Shown: positions 32,024 to 41,334, counted from the stretch's first letter. The stretch: 64,000 nucleotides of DNA from Microbacterium luteum (GCF_015277875.1 NZ_CP063814.1:806001-870000); one strand, 5' to 3'. A program made the numbers and translations. Notes: generated from the letters alone by a model not told the origin.

Positions 32024-33156
32024 CCGACGCCGCCGCGTCGGCGACGCGGACAGCGCTCGACGCGCAGGTGCGCGTGGAGCGGGCCGGTGGATTCGTGCTC
32101 GATGCCGCGGTGAGCGCTTCGCCGGGGGAGACGATCGCGGTTCTCGGGCCGAGCGGAGCGGGGAAGTCGACGCTGCTCGGCGCGCTCGCCGGTCTCGACC
32201 GCCTGTCTTCGGGGCACGTGCGCATCGGCGACCGGGTCGTGTCGTCGCCGGAGGTGCACGTGCCTCCCGCTCGGCGCGGCGTCGCTCTGCTCGGTCAGGA
32301 TCCGCTCCTGTTCCCGCATCTCTCCGCGCGCGACAACGTCGCCTTCGCCCTGCGCTCGCGAGGGGTGTCCCGCGCCGACGCCCGACGACGCGCGGAGGAC
32401 TGGCTCTCGCGTGTCGGCCTCTCCGGCCTCGGCCCGCGGCGCCCCGCGGCGCTCTCCGGAGGGCAGCAGCAGCGGGCGGCCCTCGCCCGCGCGCTGGCCG
32501 CCGCCCCGCAGGCCGTGCTGCTCGACGAACCCCTCACCGGACTCGACGTCGAGACGGCATCCGAGATCCGCGGCGTGCTCCGCGACCAGGTTCGTGCCGT
32601 CGGGGCGACCACGATCGTCGTCACGCACGCCGCGGTCGATGCGGCGGCCCTGGCGGATCGCGTGATCGTCGTCGAGGACGGCGGCGTCGTGCAGTCCGGC
32701 ACGGTCGCGGAGGTGCTCCGCGCGCCGGCCACGCGCTTCGTCGCGGCGGTGGCCGGGCTCGATCGTGTGCCGGGCATCGTGCGCGCCGGGGTATGGCGCG
32801 ACGAGACGGGGATGCTGCAGCTGGCCACGCCGGGGGTCGCCGACGGCCGGGCGAGCGCCGTCTTCCGCCCCGGCGCCGTGCGCCTTCGAGCGATGGGGCG
32901 GGAGGACACCCGCGACGCGGCCCTCCCCGCGGACGGCGCGGCGGAGGGGGAGATGGCGTGGACGGCACGGATCGCGCGCGTCGAGCCGTCGCCGTTCGGC
33001 GCACTCGTGCAGACGACGGCGCCGGAGGTCGCCGCCGAGGTCGACGTGGAGGTGCTGGCCGGTCGTGCGCTGGAGGTCGGCGGCGAGGTGCATCTGAGTG
33101 TGGACGCCTCGAGCATCCGCCTGGTGCCGATGAGCGCTGTCGGCGCGTCGGAGTAG
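32020..33156 (+). CDS. modC: Molybdate ABC transporter ATP-binding protein ModC
   Basis: A 378-residue ATPase. Walker A GPSGAGKST (about residue 44), Q-loop LLGQDPLLFPHLS, signature LSGGQQQRAALARAL, Walker B AVLLDEPLTGLD, and switch His in VVTHAAVD are all intact. The C-terminal 130 residues form the TOBE-type regulatory part (FRPGAVRLRAMG, then SPFGALVQTT) that senses molybdate in ModC proteins. It closes the operon mopI-modA-modB-modC. Confidence 0.96.
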   Translation: MTDAAASATRTALDAQVRVERAGGFVLDAAVSASPGETIAVLGPSGAGKSTLLGALAGLDRLSSGHVRIGDRVVSSPEVHVPPARRGVALLGQDPLLFPHLSARDNVAFALRSRGVSRADARRRAEDWLSRVGLSGLGPRRPAALSGGQQQRAALARALAAAPQAVLLDEPLTGLDVETASEIRGVLRDQVRAVGATTIVVTHAAVDAAALADRVIVVEDGGVVQSGTVAEVLRAPATRFVAAVAGLDRVPGIVRAGVWRDETGMLQLATPGVADGRASAVFRPGAVRLRAMGREDTRDAALPADGAAEGEMAWTARIARVEPSPFGALVQTTAPEVAAEVDVEVLAGRALEVGGEVHLSVDASSIRLVPMSAVGASE

Positions 33157-33159
33157 CCT
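33154..33159 (+). promoter_or_regulatory. -10 element of the GNAT gene, leaderless promoter
   Basis: TAGCCT, six bases, ATG 33166; it overlaps the modC stop codon. Confidence 0.65.
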
Positions 33160-33165
33160 GACGCG

Positions 33166-33771
33166 ATGAGCGGCATCCGCGCGTACCGTCCTTCTGATCG
33201 CGACGCCGTCGCCGAGATCTGCGTGCGAACCGCCGACGCGGGTGCGGATGCGGCGGGCGTGCTGAGTGACGACGCGATCTGGCCCGTGATCTTCGTGCCG
33301 CCGTACGTCGAGCGGCATCCGGATCTCGCCTTCGTCGTCGCCGACGATCGCGACGTCGCAGTCGGGTACATCGTCTGCGCCCCGGACACCCGGGCGTTCG
33401 AGGACTGGTTCCACGATCACTGGTGGCCCGTGCAGGGAAGAGCCTGGGCGGCTTCTCCGCCCGCTGACACGCGCGAGGCGGAGATCCTGCGCTACGCCGC
33501 GAATCGCCGGGCCGGCGCCGAACCCTACGGTGACGCGCATCCGGCCCACCTGCACATCGACCTGCTCCCGGTGGCGCAGGGGCAGGGGTGGGGAAGGCGC
33601 CTGGTCGACACGCTTCTCGGCGCGCTGCGCGAGCGCGGCGTGACGGGTGTGCACCTGGTCGCGAGCGCCGAGAACGCGGGCGCCCTCGCCTTCTACCGGC
33701 GCCTCGGGTTCACGCCGGTACCCTCGCACGACGGCGTGCAGGCGTTCGCCATCGACCTCGCGGTGCGGTGA
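33166..33771 (+). CDS. GNAT family N-acetyltransferase
   Basis: A 201-residue GCN5-related acetyltransferase. IRAYRPSDRDAVAEIC is the opening beta-alpha unit; HLHIDLLPVAQGQGWGRRLVD contains motif A with the acetyl-CoA pyrophosphate loop (QGQGWG); VHLVASAENAGALAFYRRLGF is the C-terminal signature. The mid-region HPAHLHIDL resembles O-GlcNAcase-associated acetyltransferases, but the acceptor is unknown. It is monocistronic with a leaderless promoter. Confidence 0.9.
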   Translation: MSGIRAYRPSDRDAVAEICVRTADAGADAAGVLSDDAIWPVIFVPPYVERHPDLAFVVADDRDVAVGYIVCAPDTRAFEDWFHDHWWPVQGRAWAASPPADTREAEILRYAANRRAGAEPYGDAHPAHLHIDLLPVAQGQGWGRRLVDTLLGALRERGVTGVHLVASAENAGALAFYRRLGFTPVPSHDGVQAFAIDLAVR

Positions 33772-33815
33772 GGCGGAGCCTCGTCAAGCCCTCATGGCGA
33801 GAGGATGCCGCCGCG

Positions 33816-33821
33816 TAGCCT
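33816..33821 (+). promoter_or_regulatory. -10 element of the SDR/DUF2867 gene, leaderless promoter
   Basis: TAGCCT, seven bases, ATG 33829. This supports ATG 33829 over the upstream in-frame ATG at 33805, which precedes the promoter. Confidence 0.6.
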
Positions 33822-33828
33822 CGCGATC

Positions 33829-35379
33829 ATGGACGATCTCTCCTCGCCGACCGGCCGTGAACCCGCGCTGCAGGCTGAGCCTCGCGCCGATGGCAGCCCC
33901 CCGCGCGCCCTGGTGCTCGGCGGCACCGGATACATCGGCGGTCGGCTCGTGCCGCGGCTGCTCGCGGCCGGATACCGGGTGCGCCTGCTCGCCCGAGACG
34001 CGCGTCGCGTCGCGGCCTTCCCGTGGGGCGAGCGGGTGGAGGTCGTGGAGGGAACGGCGACCGACGTCGATGCGCTCACCGAGGCGGCCGCCGACGCCGA
34101 CGTGCTGTACTACCTGATCCATTCCATGTCGGCGGGGCGCGACTTCGAAGACGCCGATCGGCGCGCCGCCCACGCCGTCGTGCGCGCGTCGGAGGAGGCA
34201 GGCGTCTCGCGCATCGTCTATCTCGGCGGGCTGCATCCCGAGGGCGTGGACCTCTCGCCGCACCTGCGGTCTCGCGTGGAGGTGGGGGAGACGTTCCTCG
34301 ACAGCACGGTGCCCGCTCTGGTGCTGCAGGCCGGCGTCGTGATCGGTTCGGGGTCGGCGTCGTTCGAGATGGTGCGCCACCTCACCGAGGTGCTGCCGTA
34401 CATGCCGGCGCCCCGCTGGGTGCGCAACCGCATCCAGCCGATCGCGGTGCGAGACGTGCTCCACTACCTGCTCGGTGCCGCCCGCATCCCGGACGAGGTC
34501 AACCGGGCGGTCGACATCGGCGGGCCGGATGTGCTGCGCTACGGCCAGATGATGAACGGCTACGCGGTCGAGGCGGGGCTGCCGCAGCGCGCCATCGCGC
34601 CGCTGCCGGTCCTCACGCCGGGGCTCGCCTCCCACTGGGTGGGTCTGGTCACCCCCATCCCCGCATCCATCGCGCGCCCCCTGGTGGCATCGCTGCAGAA
34701 CGAGTGCGTCGTCAAGAGCGACGACGTCGACGACCTCATCCCGCGTCCGGACGAGGGTCTCACCCCGTATCGCGACGCGGTGAGACTGGCTCTCGGCCGC
34801 GTCGACTCCGACCAGGTCGAGACGAGCTGGCGCGACGCAGACCTCGTCGGGGTGCCGAGTGATCCGCTCCCGAGCGACCCCGACTGGGCCGGCCGCACGG
34901 TCTTCACCGATTCGCGCACGGCGCTGACCGATGCTCCCGTCGACCAGCTGTGGAACGTCATCGAGGGCGTGGGCGGAGAGAACGGCTGGTACTCGGCGGG
35001 TCTCCTCTGGGCGATCCGCGGCTGGATGGATCGCCTCGTCGGCGGCGTGGGCCTGGCGCGCGGCCGCCGCAGCCGCGCGCGCCTCGGCGTCGGAGACGCC
35101 CTCGATTTCTGGCGCGTGGAGGCGATCGAGCCCGGGCGGCTGCTGCGCCTGCGGGCGGAGATGAAGGTTCCCGGTGCCGCGTGGCTCGAGCTGCGTGCGA
35201 GCGCGGAGGGGGAGGGCGCCCGCTACGACCAGCGCGCCATCTTCTTCCCGCGCGGGCTCACCGGCCGCCTCTACTGGCTCGCCGTGCTGCCCTTCCACGG
35301 GCTCATCTTCACCGGCATGGCCGCGCGCATCACGGCCGCGGCGGAGGATCGGGCTCAGGCCGCATCTGATTCGACCTGA
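33829..35379 (+). CDS. NAD(P)H-binding SDR protein with C-terminal DUF2867 domain
   Basis: A 516-residue two-domain protein. Residues 25-330 are an atypical short-chain dehydrogenase fold: VLGGTGYIGGRLVPRLLAAGY is the dinucleotide loop, VLYYLIHSMSAGRDFEDADRR and SRIVYLGGLHPEG follow. Residues 355-505 (FTDSRTALTDAPVDQLWNVIEGVGGENGWY, YDQRAIFFPRGLTGRLYWL) match DUF2867, a polyketide-cyclase-like domain. The combination is common in actinobacteria and its substrate is not established. It converges on cydC with a five-base gap. Confidence 0.88.
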   Translation: MDDLSSPTGREPALQAEPRADGSPPRALVLGGTGYIGGRLVPRLLAAGYRVRLLARDARRVAAFPWGERVEVVEGTATDVDALTEAAADADVLYYLIHSMSAGRDFEDADRRAAHAVVRASEEAGVSRIVYLGGLHPEGVDLSPHLRSRVEVGETFLDSTVPALVLQAGVVIGSGSASFEMVRHLTEVLPYMPAPRWVRNRIQPIAVRDVLHYLLGAARIPDEVNRAVDIGGPDVLRYGQMMNGYAVEAGLPQRAIAPLPVLTPGLASHWVGLVTPIPASIARPLVASLQNECVVKSDDVDDLIPRPDEGLTPYRDAVRLALGRVDSDQVETSWRDADLVGVPSDPLPSDPDWAGRTVFTDSRTALTDAPVDQLWNVIEGVGGENGWYSAGLLWAIRGWMDRLVGGVGLARGRRSRARLGVGDALDFWRVEAIEPGRLLRLRAEMKVPGAAWLELRASAEGEGARYDQRAIFFPRGLTGRLYWLAVLPFHGLIFTGMAARITAAAEDRAQAASDST

Positions 35380-35383
35380 AGCG

Positions 35384-37057
35384 TCATCGCACGAGTTCGC
35401 CGTGCGCGATCCGCACGGTGCGGTCCACGAGCGACTCCGGCACGCGCACGTGCGAGATCAGGACGACCGCCTGATCGTCGCGCGTCGCCTGCAGCAGGTC
35501 GGCCAGCAGCGCGTCGGAGGCCGCCGGATCGACGCCCGCCGTGGGTTCGTCGAGCACGAGGACGGGGAAGCCTCGCAGCAGCGCGCGCGCCAGCGCCAGT
35601 CGCTGCGCCTGCCCACCCGAGACGAGCGCGCCACGCTCGCCCACGCGGGCATCGAGGCCGCCGCGCTCCCGCAGCCAGGGGCCGAGACCGACACGCTCCA
35701 GCACCGCCTCGAGATCGGCATCCGTCGCGGTGTCGCGCGCGAAGACGAGGTTCTGACGGATGTCCTCGTCGAAGAGCATCGGATGCTGTTCGCACAGCCC
35801 GACCGTTCGGCGCACGTCGTCGGGGGCGAGCTCCGACACGTCGCGACCGCCGATCGTGTACCGGCCGTCGACATCGAGGAACCGCACCAGGGCGTGCGCC
35901 AGGGTGGATTTGCCGGCGCCGCTGGATCCGACCACGAGCAGGCGTTCCCCGGGACGCACGTCGAGGTCGATCCCGTGCAGGGCGGGCGCGGGCGCTCCGG
36001 GCCAGCTCACCGAGACGTCGCGCAGCGTCAGTCCGTCGCCCAGCGGGGGAGCATCGCCGGTCGCGCGCCGCTCGGCGGGGAGCTCTGCGGGTGCGGTCTC
36101 GGGCACGGTCGCCGCGATGCGCTCCGCGGAGCCGCGCACCTGCCGCCATGATGCGGCGGCGAGCGGCACCGCCGCGAACACCTCGAACACCGCCATCGGC
36201 ACGAGCACGGCCACCGCGAACCCGGGGGCGTCGAGGGTGCCGGCCGTCACGAGCGGCGCGGTGGCGAACACCGCGGCGAGCGAGGCGAGCCCGGCCAGCA
36301 GCGAGACGATCGCGGCCGTTCCCGCCTGCGCCCCGGCTCGCCGCACGACCGCGCGGCGCAGGGCGCGGTCGGCCTCGTGCACGCGCCGGCGGCTGCCTCG
36401 CTCGGCGCCGAATGCGGCGAGCACGTCGAGGTTGGTGAGGTGATCGACCACGGCGTCGGCGAGGCGGCCCCGCAGGGTCGCGATGTCGCGCTCGGCGCGA
36501 GACCCGGCGACCCAGCCCCACCCCCACGCGGCGAGGCCCGCGGTGACGAGACACGCGAGCAGGGTGACGGCGGCCGGCCACGCCACGACGGCCACGAGCA
36601 CCACCGCGCCGAGCGCGACGATGGCCGACGAGAGCAGCGGCTGGGCGACGCGCAGCGGCAGATTCTGCAGATCGTCGACGTCGTCGACGAGGCTCGACAG
36701 CACCGAGCCGCGTCGTGTGCGGGTGAGGCCGTCCGGAGCGAGCGGCTCCAGGCGGCGCAGCAGATCCGTGCGGGTGGTGGCCAGCTGTCGCAGCGCGGCG
36801 TCGTGCCCGGTGAGGCGTTCGAGGTAGCGGAAGCAGGCGCGCGCGATGGCGAAGAAGCGCACGCCCACCACGGCGGCGGTCAGGTACAGCACCGGGGGCT
36901 GCTCGCTCGCGCGCACGATGAGCCATGCGCTCACCGCCAGGAGCGCCACGGCCGAGGCCTCGGACGCGAAGCCGGAGGCGATCGCCGGCCAGAATCGACG
37001 CAGCGGTGGCATCGCTCCGCGCAGCACTTCGCGGGTGCGGGAGTCGGCGGCGTTCAC
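35384..37057 (-). CDS. cydC: ABC exporter CydC (thiol reductant exporter, cytochrome bd assembly)
   Basis: A 557-residue half-transporter with about six spans in the first 300 residues and an ATPase domain after residue 335: Walker A VVGSSGAGKSTLAHAL, signature ALVSGGQAQRLALARAL, Walker B VLVLDEPTAGVD, switch His ISHVRV. CydDC exports glutathione or cysteine (in actinobacteria the thiol is unknown) and is needed to assemble cytochrome bd. The start is GTG 37057, overlapping the cydD stop (GTGA), which supports a heterodimer made in equal amounts. Confidence 0.94.
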   Translation of the reverse strand: MNAADSRTREVLRGAMPPLRRFWPAIASGFASEASAVALLAVSAWLIVRASEQPPVLYLTAAVVGVRFFAIARACFRYLERLTGHDAALRQLATTRTDLLRRLEPLAPDGLTRTRRGSVLSSLVDDVDDLQNLPLRVAQPLLSSAIVALGAVVLVAVVAWPAAVTLLACLVTAGLAAWGWGWVAGSRAERDIATLRGRLADAVVDHLTNLDVLAAFGAERGSRRRVHEADRALRRAVVRRAGAQAGTAAIVSLLAGLASLAAVFATAPLVTAGTLDAPGFAVAVLVPMAVFEVFAAVPLAAASWRQVRGSAERIAATVPETAPAELPAERRATGDAPPLGDGLTLRDVSVSWPGAPAPALHGIDLDVRPGERLLVVGSSGAGKSTLAHALVRFLDVDGRYTIGGRDVSELAPDDVRRTVGLCEQHPMLFDEDIRQNLVFARDTATDADLEAVLERVGLGPWLRERGGLDARVGERGALVSGGQAQRLALARALLRGFPVLVLDEPTAGVDPAASDALLADLLQATRDDQAVVLISHVRVPESLVDRTVRIAHGELVR

Positions 37058-38715
37058 GCGGGCACCTCCGCGGCGGCGAGGTCGATGACCTGGTCGGCGA
37101 TCGCACGGGCGCTGTCGCGATGCGAGATCAGCAGCACCACCGCGCCGCCGTCGGCCTCGGCCCGCAGGGCGCGCCACAGCGACGCCTCGGTCTCGGCGTC
37201 GAGGGCGGCGCTCGGCTCGTCGAAGGCGACCACCGGCAGAGCGAAGCGCGCGCGACGGTACAGCGCTCGCGCGACGGCGACGCGCTGCGCCTGCCCGCCC
37301 GAGAGTCCCGCGCCCTGAACGCCGAGCACCTTCTGCGGATCGACGTCGTCGGCGCATGCCGCGATGAGGGATGCGCCGACGAGCGCCGCATCCGGTTCCT
37401 CGTCGCCGAGCGCGACGTTCTCGGCGACGGTGCCGGCCGACAGTCCCGGGCGCTGGCCCGCCCAGGCGAGCCACGACGGCGCGGTGAGGCGGCGGACGTC
37501 GCGATCGCCCCACGTCGCCGAGCCCGAGAAGTCCGCCGTGCCGAGGAGCGCGGCGAACACGCTCGACTTGCCGATTCCGCTGGGGCCGATCAGCACCGTC
37601 ACGCTGCCCGGCGTGGCGGTGAACGACACCGGAGCCAGGGGGCGGCCGCCTCGGCTCACCCGCATCTCGCGGAGGGTCAGCACCCCGCTGCGCGGTGCGG
37701 GTTCCCGGGCATCTCGCTGCGCGTCGAGGTCGCGGGCGGCATCCAGCACCTCGAACACGTCGGTCGTGGCCGCGACCCCCTCGGCGGCGGCGTGGAACTG
37801 CACGCCCACCTGCCGCAGCGGCAGGTACGCCTCGGGAGCCAGCAGCAGCACGAACAGGCCGACGCCGAGGGCGAGGGAGCCGTCGATCAGGCGGAAGCCG
37901 ATCGAGACGGCGATGATCGCCACCGAGATGCTCGCCAGGAATTCCAGCGCGAACCCCGACAGGAACGACACGCGCAGCACCTTCATCGTCTCGACGCGAT
38001 AGCCGTCGGTGACGCGCTCGACGGAGGCGACGGCGCGGTGCTGCCGGCCGAACACCTTGAGGGTTCCGAGCCCCTGCACGGTGTCGGCGAATCGCGAGGC
38101 GAGGCGGCGCAGAGTGCTCCACTGCCGCGCCTGCAGCGTCTGCGTGGCCAGCCCGATCAGAACCATGAAGAAGGGGATCAGCGGCAGGGTCAGCACGACC
38201 GTGAGACCGGAGATCACGTCCTGCCACCACATCACCACGATCAGCAGCGGCGTGGCGACGGCGGTCATCACGAGCTGGGGAAGGTACCGCCCGAAGTACG
38301 CCTCGAGCGCCGCGAGACCCCGCCCGGCGGTCAGAGCGAGCGCCGTGGTCGACCGCTCGGCGAGCCAGCCGGGTCCGAGGCGGTCCACGGCATCGAGCAG
38401 GCCGTCGCGCAGCTGCGACTCCACGCGCGCGGCAGCGCGGGAGGACACCGCCTCCCGTGCCCACAGCAGCAGCGCCCGCACGGCCACCGCGCCGGCCAGC
38501 CAGGCGCCCGTCGCGGTGAGCTCGGGCCACGGCATCCCGTCGATCACACCCGTCACCGCGCGGGTGAGCAGCCACGCGACGCCCACGATGACGATCGTCT
38601 GGGCGACGGCGAGCACCGCGATCGCGACGAAGAAACCGCGTGAGGCGCGGGCATACCGCAGCAGGCGCGGGTCCACCGGAGGGGTGCGCCGCTCGGCTCG
38701 TCCTGTGTCGCTCAC
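37054..38715 (-). CDS. cydD: ABC exporter CydD (thiol reductant exporter, cytochrome bd assembly)
   Basis: A 553-residue half-transporter, partner of CydC. The membrane part shows the CydD pattern FVAIAVLAVAQTIVIVGVAWLL and AYFGRYLPQLVMTAVATPLLI; the ATPase has Walker A LIGPSGIGKSSVFAAL, signature LSGGQAQRVAVARALYRRA and Walker B VVAFDEPSAALD. Start is GTG 38715, with TAGGGT nine bases upstream. A strong hairpin separates it from cydB, so cydDC may be transcribed both by readthrough and from its own promoter. Confidence 0.94.
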   Translation of the reverse strand: MSDTGRAERRTPPVDPRLLRYARASRGFFVAIAVLAVAQTIVIVGVAWLLTRAVTGVIDGMPWPELTATGAWLAGAVAVRALLLWAREAVSSRAAARVESQLRDGLLDAVDRLGPGWLAERSTTALALTAGRGLAALEAYFGRYLPQLVMTAVATPLLIVVMWWQDVISGLTVVLTLPLIPFFMVLIGLATQTLQARQWSTLRRLASRFADTVQGLGTLKVFGRQHRAVASVERVTDGYRVETMKVLRVSFLSGFALEFLASISVAIIAVSIGFRLIDGSLALGVGLFVLLLAPEAYLPLRQVGVQFHAAAEGVAATTDVFEVLDAARDLDAQRDAREPAPRSGVLTLREMRVSRGGRPLAPVSFTATPGSVTVLIGPSGIGKSSVFAALLGTADFSGSATWGDRDVRRLTAPSWLAWAGQRPGLSAGTVAENVALGDEEPDAALVGASLIAACADDVDPQKVLGVQGAGLSGGQAQRVAVARALYRRARFALPVVAFDEPSAALDAETEASLWRALRAEADGGAVVLLISHRDSARAIADQVIDLAAAEVPA

Positions 38716-38724
38716 GTCGATTCG

Positions 38725-38730
38725 ACCCTA
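38725..38730 (-). promoter_or_regulatory. Candidate -10 element of cydDC
   Basis: TAGGGT on the minus strand, nine bases before GTG 38715. The spacing is three longer than the usual leaderless pattern here. Confidence 0.35.
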
Positions 38731-38742
38731 CTCGTTCGGATG

Positions 38743-38778
38743 CCGCGGGCCGCTCCCCGCCGGGAGAGCGGCCCGCGG
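38743..38778 (-). terminator. Terminator between cydB and cydD
   Basis: CCGCGGGCCGCTC (38743-38755) pairs perfectly with GAGCGGCCCGCGG (38766-38778): a 13-bp stem and 10-base loop. It comes 10 bases after the cydB stop in the direction of transcription. Confidence 0.8.
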
Positions 38779-38788
38779 GCGGGCGCGA

Positions 38789-39820
38789 TCAGTGCGCGGC
38801 CACCGACGCCCGCTCGATCACGTCGCGGGTCACGCGCTTGCGGAACACCCAGTACGTCCAGGCCTGGTAGGCGAGCACGAGCGGCAGGAAGACCAGCGCG
38901 GCCCACGACATGATCGTCAGGGTGTAGTCGGTGCTCGACGCGTTCTCGATCGTGAGGCTGAACGAGGGGTCGGTGCTCGAGGGCATGACGTAGGGGAACA
39001 GGGCGAACCAGAGCGTCAGCACGGCCGCGACGATCGTCACCGCGCCGGCACCGAACGCCCAGCCTTCGCGGTCCCGCGCGTTGAAGATCACCGACATCAC
39101 GAGGGCGACCGCCGCGATCCCGGCGCCGGCGATGACGAACGCGATCAGCGGCGCCTCCCGCCCGGCGGCGATGAAGATCGTCCAGACCAGGAACACCGCG
39201 GCGACCGCGACCGTCAGCAGACCCGAGCGCTTCGCGAGTGACCGGGCATCGCGGTGCACCGGGCCGTCGGTCTTCAGCGCCACGAAGTACAGCCCGTGGG
39301 TGAAGAACAGCAGGAGGGTGGTCGCCCCGCCCAGCAGTCCGTAGGGATTCAGCAGCGTCAGCAGCGTGCCGGTGAACTCGAAGTCCGCGTCGATCGGCAC
39401 GCCCTGCACGATGTTCGCGACGGCGACGCCCCACAGCAGGGCGGGGACGGCCGAACCGATCACGATCATCCCGTCGAAGCGTCGCTTCCACTCCTCGCCC
39501 TCGCGCTGGTGCCGGTACTCGAACGAGACGCCGCGCGCGATGAGGGCGAGGAGGATGAGCAGCAGCGGCAGGTAGAACCCGCTGAAGAGCGTGGCGTACC
39601 ACTCGGGGAACGCCGCGAACAGGCACGCGCCCGCGACGATGACCCACGTCTCGTTGAGGTCCCAGATGGGGCCGATCGTGTTGATGATCTGTCGTCGGGA
39701 CACGTCGTTCCTGCCGAGGAACGGCAGCGACATGCCGACGCCGAAGTCGAAGCCGTCGAGGACGAAGTAGCCGACGAACAGGAAGCCGACGATCCAGAAC
39801 CACAGGTAGGCGAGATCCAT
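38789..39820 (-). CDS. cydB: Cytochrome bd ubiquinol/menaquinol oxidase subunit II
   Basis: A 343-residue membrane protein with about eight to nine spans. The CydB opening LAYLWFWIVGFLFVGYFVLDGFDFGVGM and NTIGPIWDLNETWVI (with the conserved Trp and Glu) are present, and WTYWVFRKRV is the C-terminal motif. It forms the heterodimeric terminal oxidase with CydA, which reduces oxygen at high affinity. The gene starts 18 bases after cydA. Confidence 0.97.
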   Translation of the reverse strand: MDLAYLWFWIVGFLFVGYFVLDGFDFGVGMSLPFLGRNDVSRRQIINTIGPIWDLNETWVIVAGACLFAAFPEWYATLFSGFYLPLLLILLALIARGVSFEYRHQREGEEWKRRFDGMIVIGSAVPALLWGVAVANIVQGVPIDADFEFTGTLLTLLNPYGLLGGATTLLLFFTHGLYFVALKTDGPVHRDARSLAKRSGLLTVAVAAVFLVWTIFIAAGREAPLIAFVIAGAGIAAVALVMSVIFNARDREGWAFGAGAVTIVAAVLTLWFALFPYVMPSSTDPSFSLTIENASSTDYTLTIMSWAALVFLPLVLAYQAWTYWVFRKRVTRDVIERASVAAH

Positions 39821-39838
39821 GATGTGCTCCGCTCTTGC

Positions 39839-41266
39839 TCAGTAGACGGTCGTGGGGGTGTCTTCGACGGACACGTCGTTCGGATCGGGGTCGTCGGGGC
39901 CGGGCAGGGGGTCAGGGCCCTTCTGCGCGGCCTTCTTGATGAGGCCGAACTCGACCACCGCGAGGGCCGCGTAGATCAGGGTGAAGGCGACGAGCGAGAT
40001 CAGCACCGTCCACCCCGGCACGTTGGGGGAGACGCCGTCCTCGGTGAGCATGAGGCTGAAGACGATCCAGGGCTGACGGCCCATCTCGGTGAAGACCCAG
40101 CCGACGAGGCTGCCGAGCAGCGGCAGCGGAGCGGCCCAGATCGCCACGCGCCACGCCCACTGCGGCACATCCCGCTTGGCGTTCTTGCGGGTGAGCCACA
40201 GGCCGGCGATCGCGATGAGGAACGCCGCGCCGCCGAGGCCCATCATCCAGCGGAAGGACCAGTACGTGACCCACACGATCGGCATGTAGTCCACGCCGGC
40301 GCCGTAGAGCGTCTCGTACTGCGCCTGCAGGTCGTTGAAGCCCTCGACGCAGCCGTTCAGATCGTGCGTCGACAGGAAGGCCAGCAGATAGGGCACGCGC
40401 AGCGACCACACCTCGTGCGAGGCGTCGGGCGTTCCGATGGAGAAGATCGAGAACGACGCATCCGCCCCGCACGCGCTCTCCCACATCGCCTCCGCGGCGG
40501 CCATCTTCATCGGCTGGGTCTCGACCATGACCAGACTCAGCTGATCGCCGCTGAGGGCGACGCCGATGAACGAGACGACCATGAACCACAGGCCGAACCG
40601 CAGCGATGAGCGCATCGTCTCGAGGTGCTGGCCGCGGCGCAGGTGCCACGCCGAGACGGCGATGACGATGGCGGCGGCGAACATCCACGCGCTCGTGATC
40701 GTGTGGGGGAAGGCGGCGAGGACGACCGGGTTGGTGAGCACCGCGACGATGTCGACGAGTTCGGCGCGTCCGCCGTCGGCGGCCATCTGGTAGCCCACGG
40801 GGTTCTGCATGAAGGCATTCGCCGCGAGGATGAAGTACGCCGACAGGGTCGACCCGAACACGACGGCCCAGATGCTCGCCAGGTGCAGCTTCTTCGGCAG
40901 ACGGTTCCACCCGAAGATCCAGACGCCGATGAACGTGGCCTCGAAGAAGAAGGCCATGAGCCCCTCGAACGCGAGCGGCGCGCCGAAGACGTCGCCGACG
41001 AAGCGGGAGTAGGCGGACCAGTTCATGCCGAACTGGAACTCCTGCACGATGCCCGTGACCACGCCCATCGCGAAGTTGATGAGGAAGATCTTCCCGAACA
41101 GCCGCGTCAGGTGCAGCCACTTCACATCGCCGGTGCGGTGCCACACCGTCTGGAAGATGGCGGTGACCAGCGCCATCCCGAGGGTGAGCGGCACGAAGAG
41201 GTAGTGGTAGAGCGTGGTGAGGCCGAACTGCCATCGGGCGAGGAGGAGGGGGTCGAGCAGTTCCAC
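39839..41266 (-). CDS. cydA: Cytochrome bd oxidase subunit I
   Basis: A 475-residue oxidase subunit carrying haems b558, b595 and d. Haem-ligand contexts are visible: His21 in LTTLYHYLFVPLTLG (b595/d side), the His in AAFPHTITSAWMFAA and the Met in VWVTYWSFRWMMGLGG (b558). GRQPWIVF is the conserved quinol-site motif. The Q-loop is short, as in most Gram-positives. Start GTG 41266 is preceded by GGAAGGTG; codons further upstream lie in the control region. It heads cydAB, divergent from a MarR-type gene. Confidence 0.97.
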   Translation of the reverse strand: MELLDPLLLARWQFGLTTLYHYLFVPLTLGMALVTAIFQTVWHRTGDVKWLHLTRLFGKIFLINFAMGVVTGIVQEFQFGMNWSAYSRFVGDVFGAPLAFEGLMAFFFEATFIGVWIFGWNRLPKKLHLASIWAVVFGSTLSAYFILAANAFMQNPVGYQMAADGGRAELVDIVAVLTNPVVLAAFPHTITSAWMFAAAIVIAVSAWHLRRGQHLETMRSSLRFGLWFMVVSFIGVALSGDQLSLVMVETQPMKMAAAEAMWESACGADASFSIFSIGTPDASHEVWSLRVPYLLAFLSTHDLNGCVEGFNDLQAQYETLYGAGVDYMPIVWVTYWSFRWMMGLGGAAFLIAIAGLWLTRKNAKRDVPQWAWRVAIWAAPLPLLGSLVGWVFTEMGRQPWIVFSLMLTEDGVSPNVPGWTVLISLVAFTLIYAALAVVEFGLIKKAAQKGPDPLPGPDDPDPNDVSVEDTPTTVY

Positions 41267-41317
41267 GGTGCACCTTCCGGGTAGGGGCGCTGGTTCAGGT
41301 GCCGTCAGGATATCCGG

Positions 41318-41334
41318 GTGTGGTCTGACCACAC
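41318..41334. promoter_or_regulatory. Perfect palindrome in the cydA-marR control region
   Basis: GTGTGGTCTGACCACAC: 7-base arms around CTG, 52 bases before the cydA start. A likely binding site for a regulator of cytochrome bd. Confidence 0.65.

Noticed and set aside
35384..38575. A single 1063-codon minus-strand frame that could be read as a CydD-CydC fusion
   Set aside because: The first half is out of frame with cydD and has the Arg-rich look of a shadow; cydD lies in another frame and overlaps cydC by four bases, so there are two proteins.
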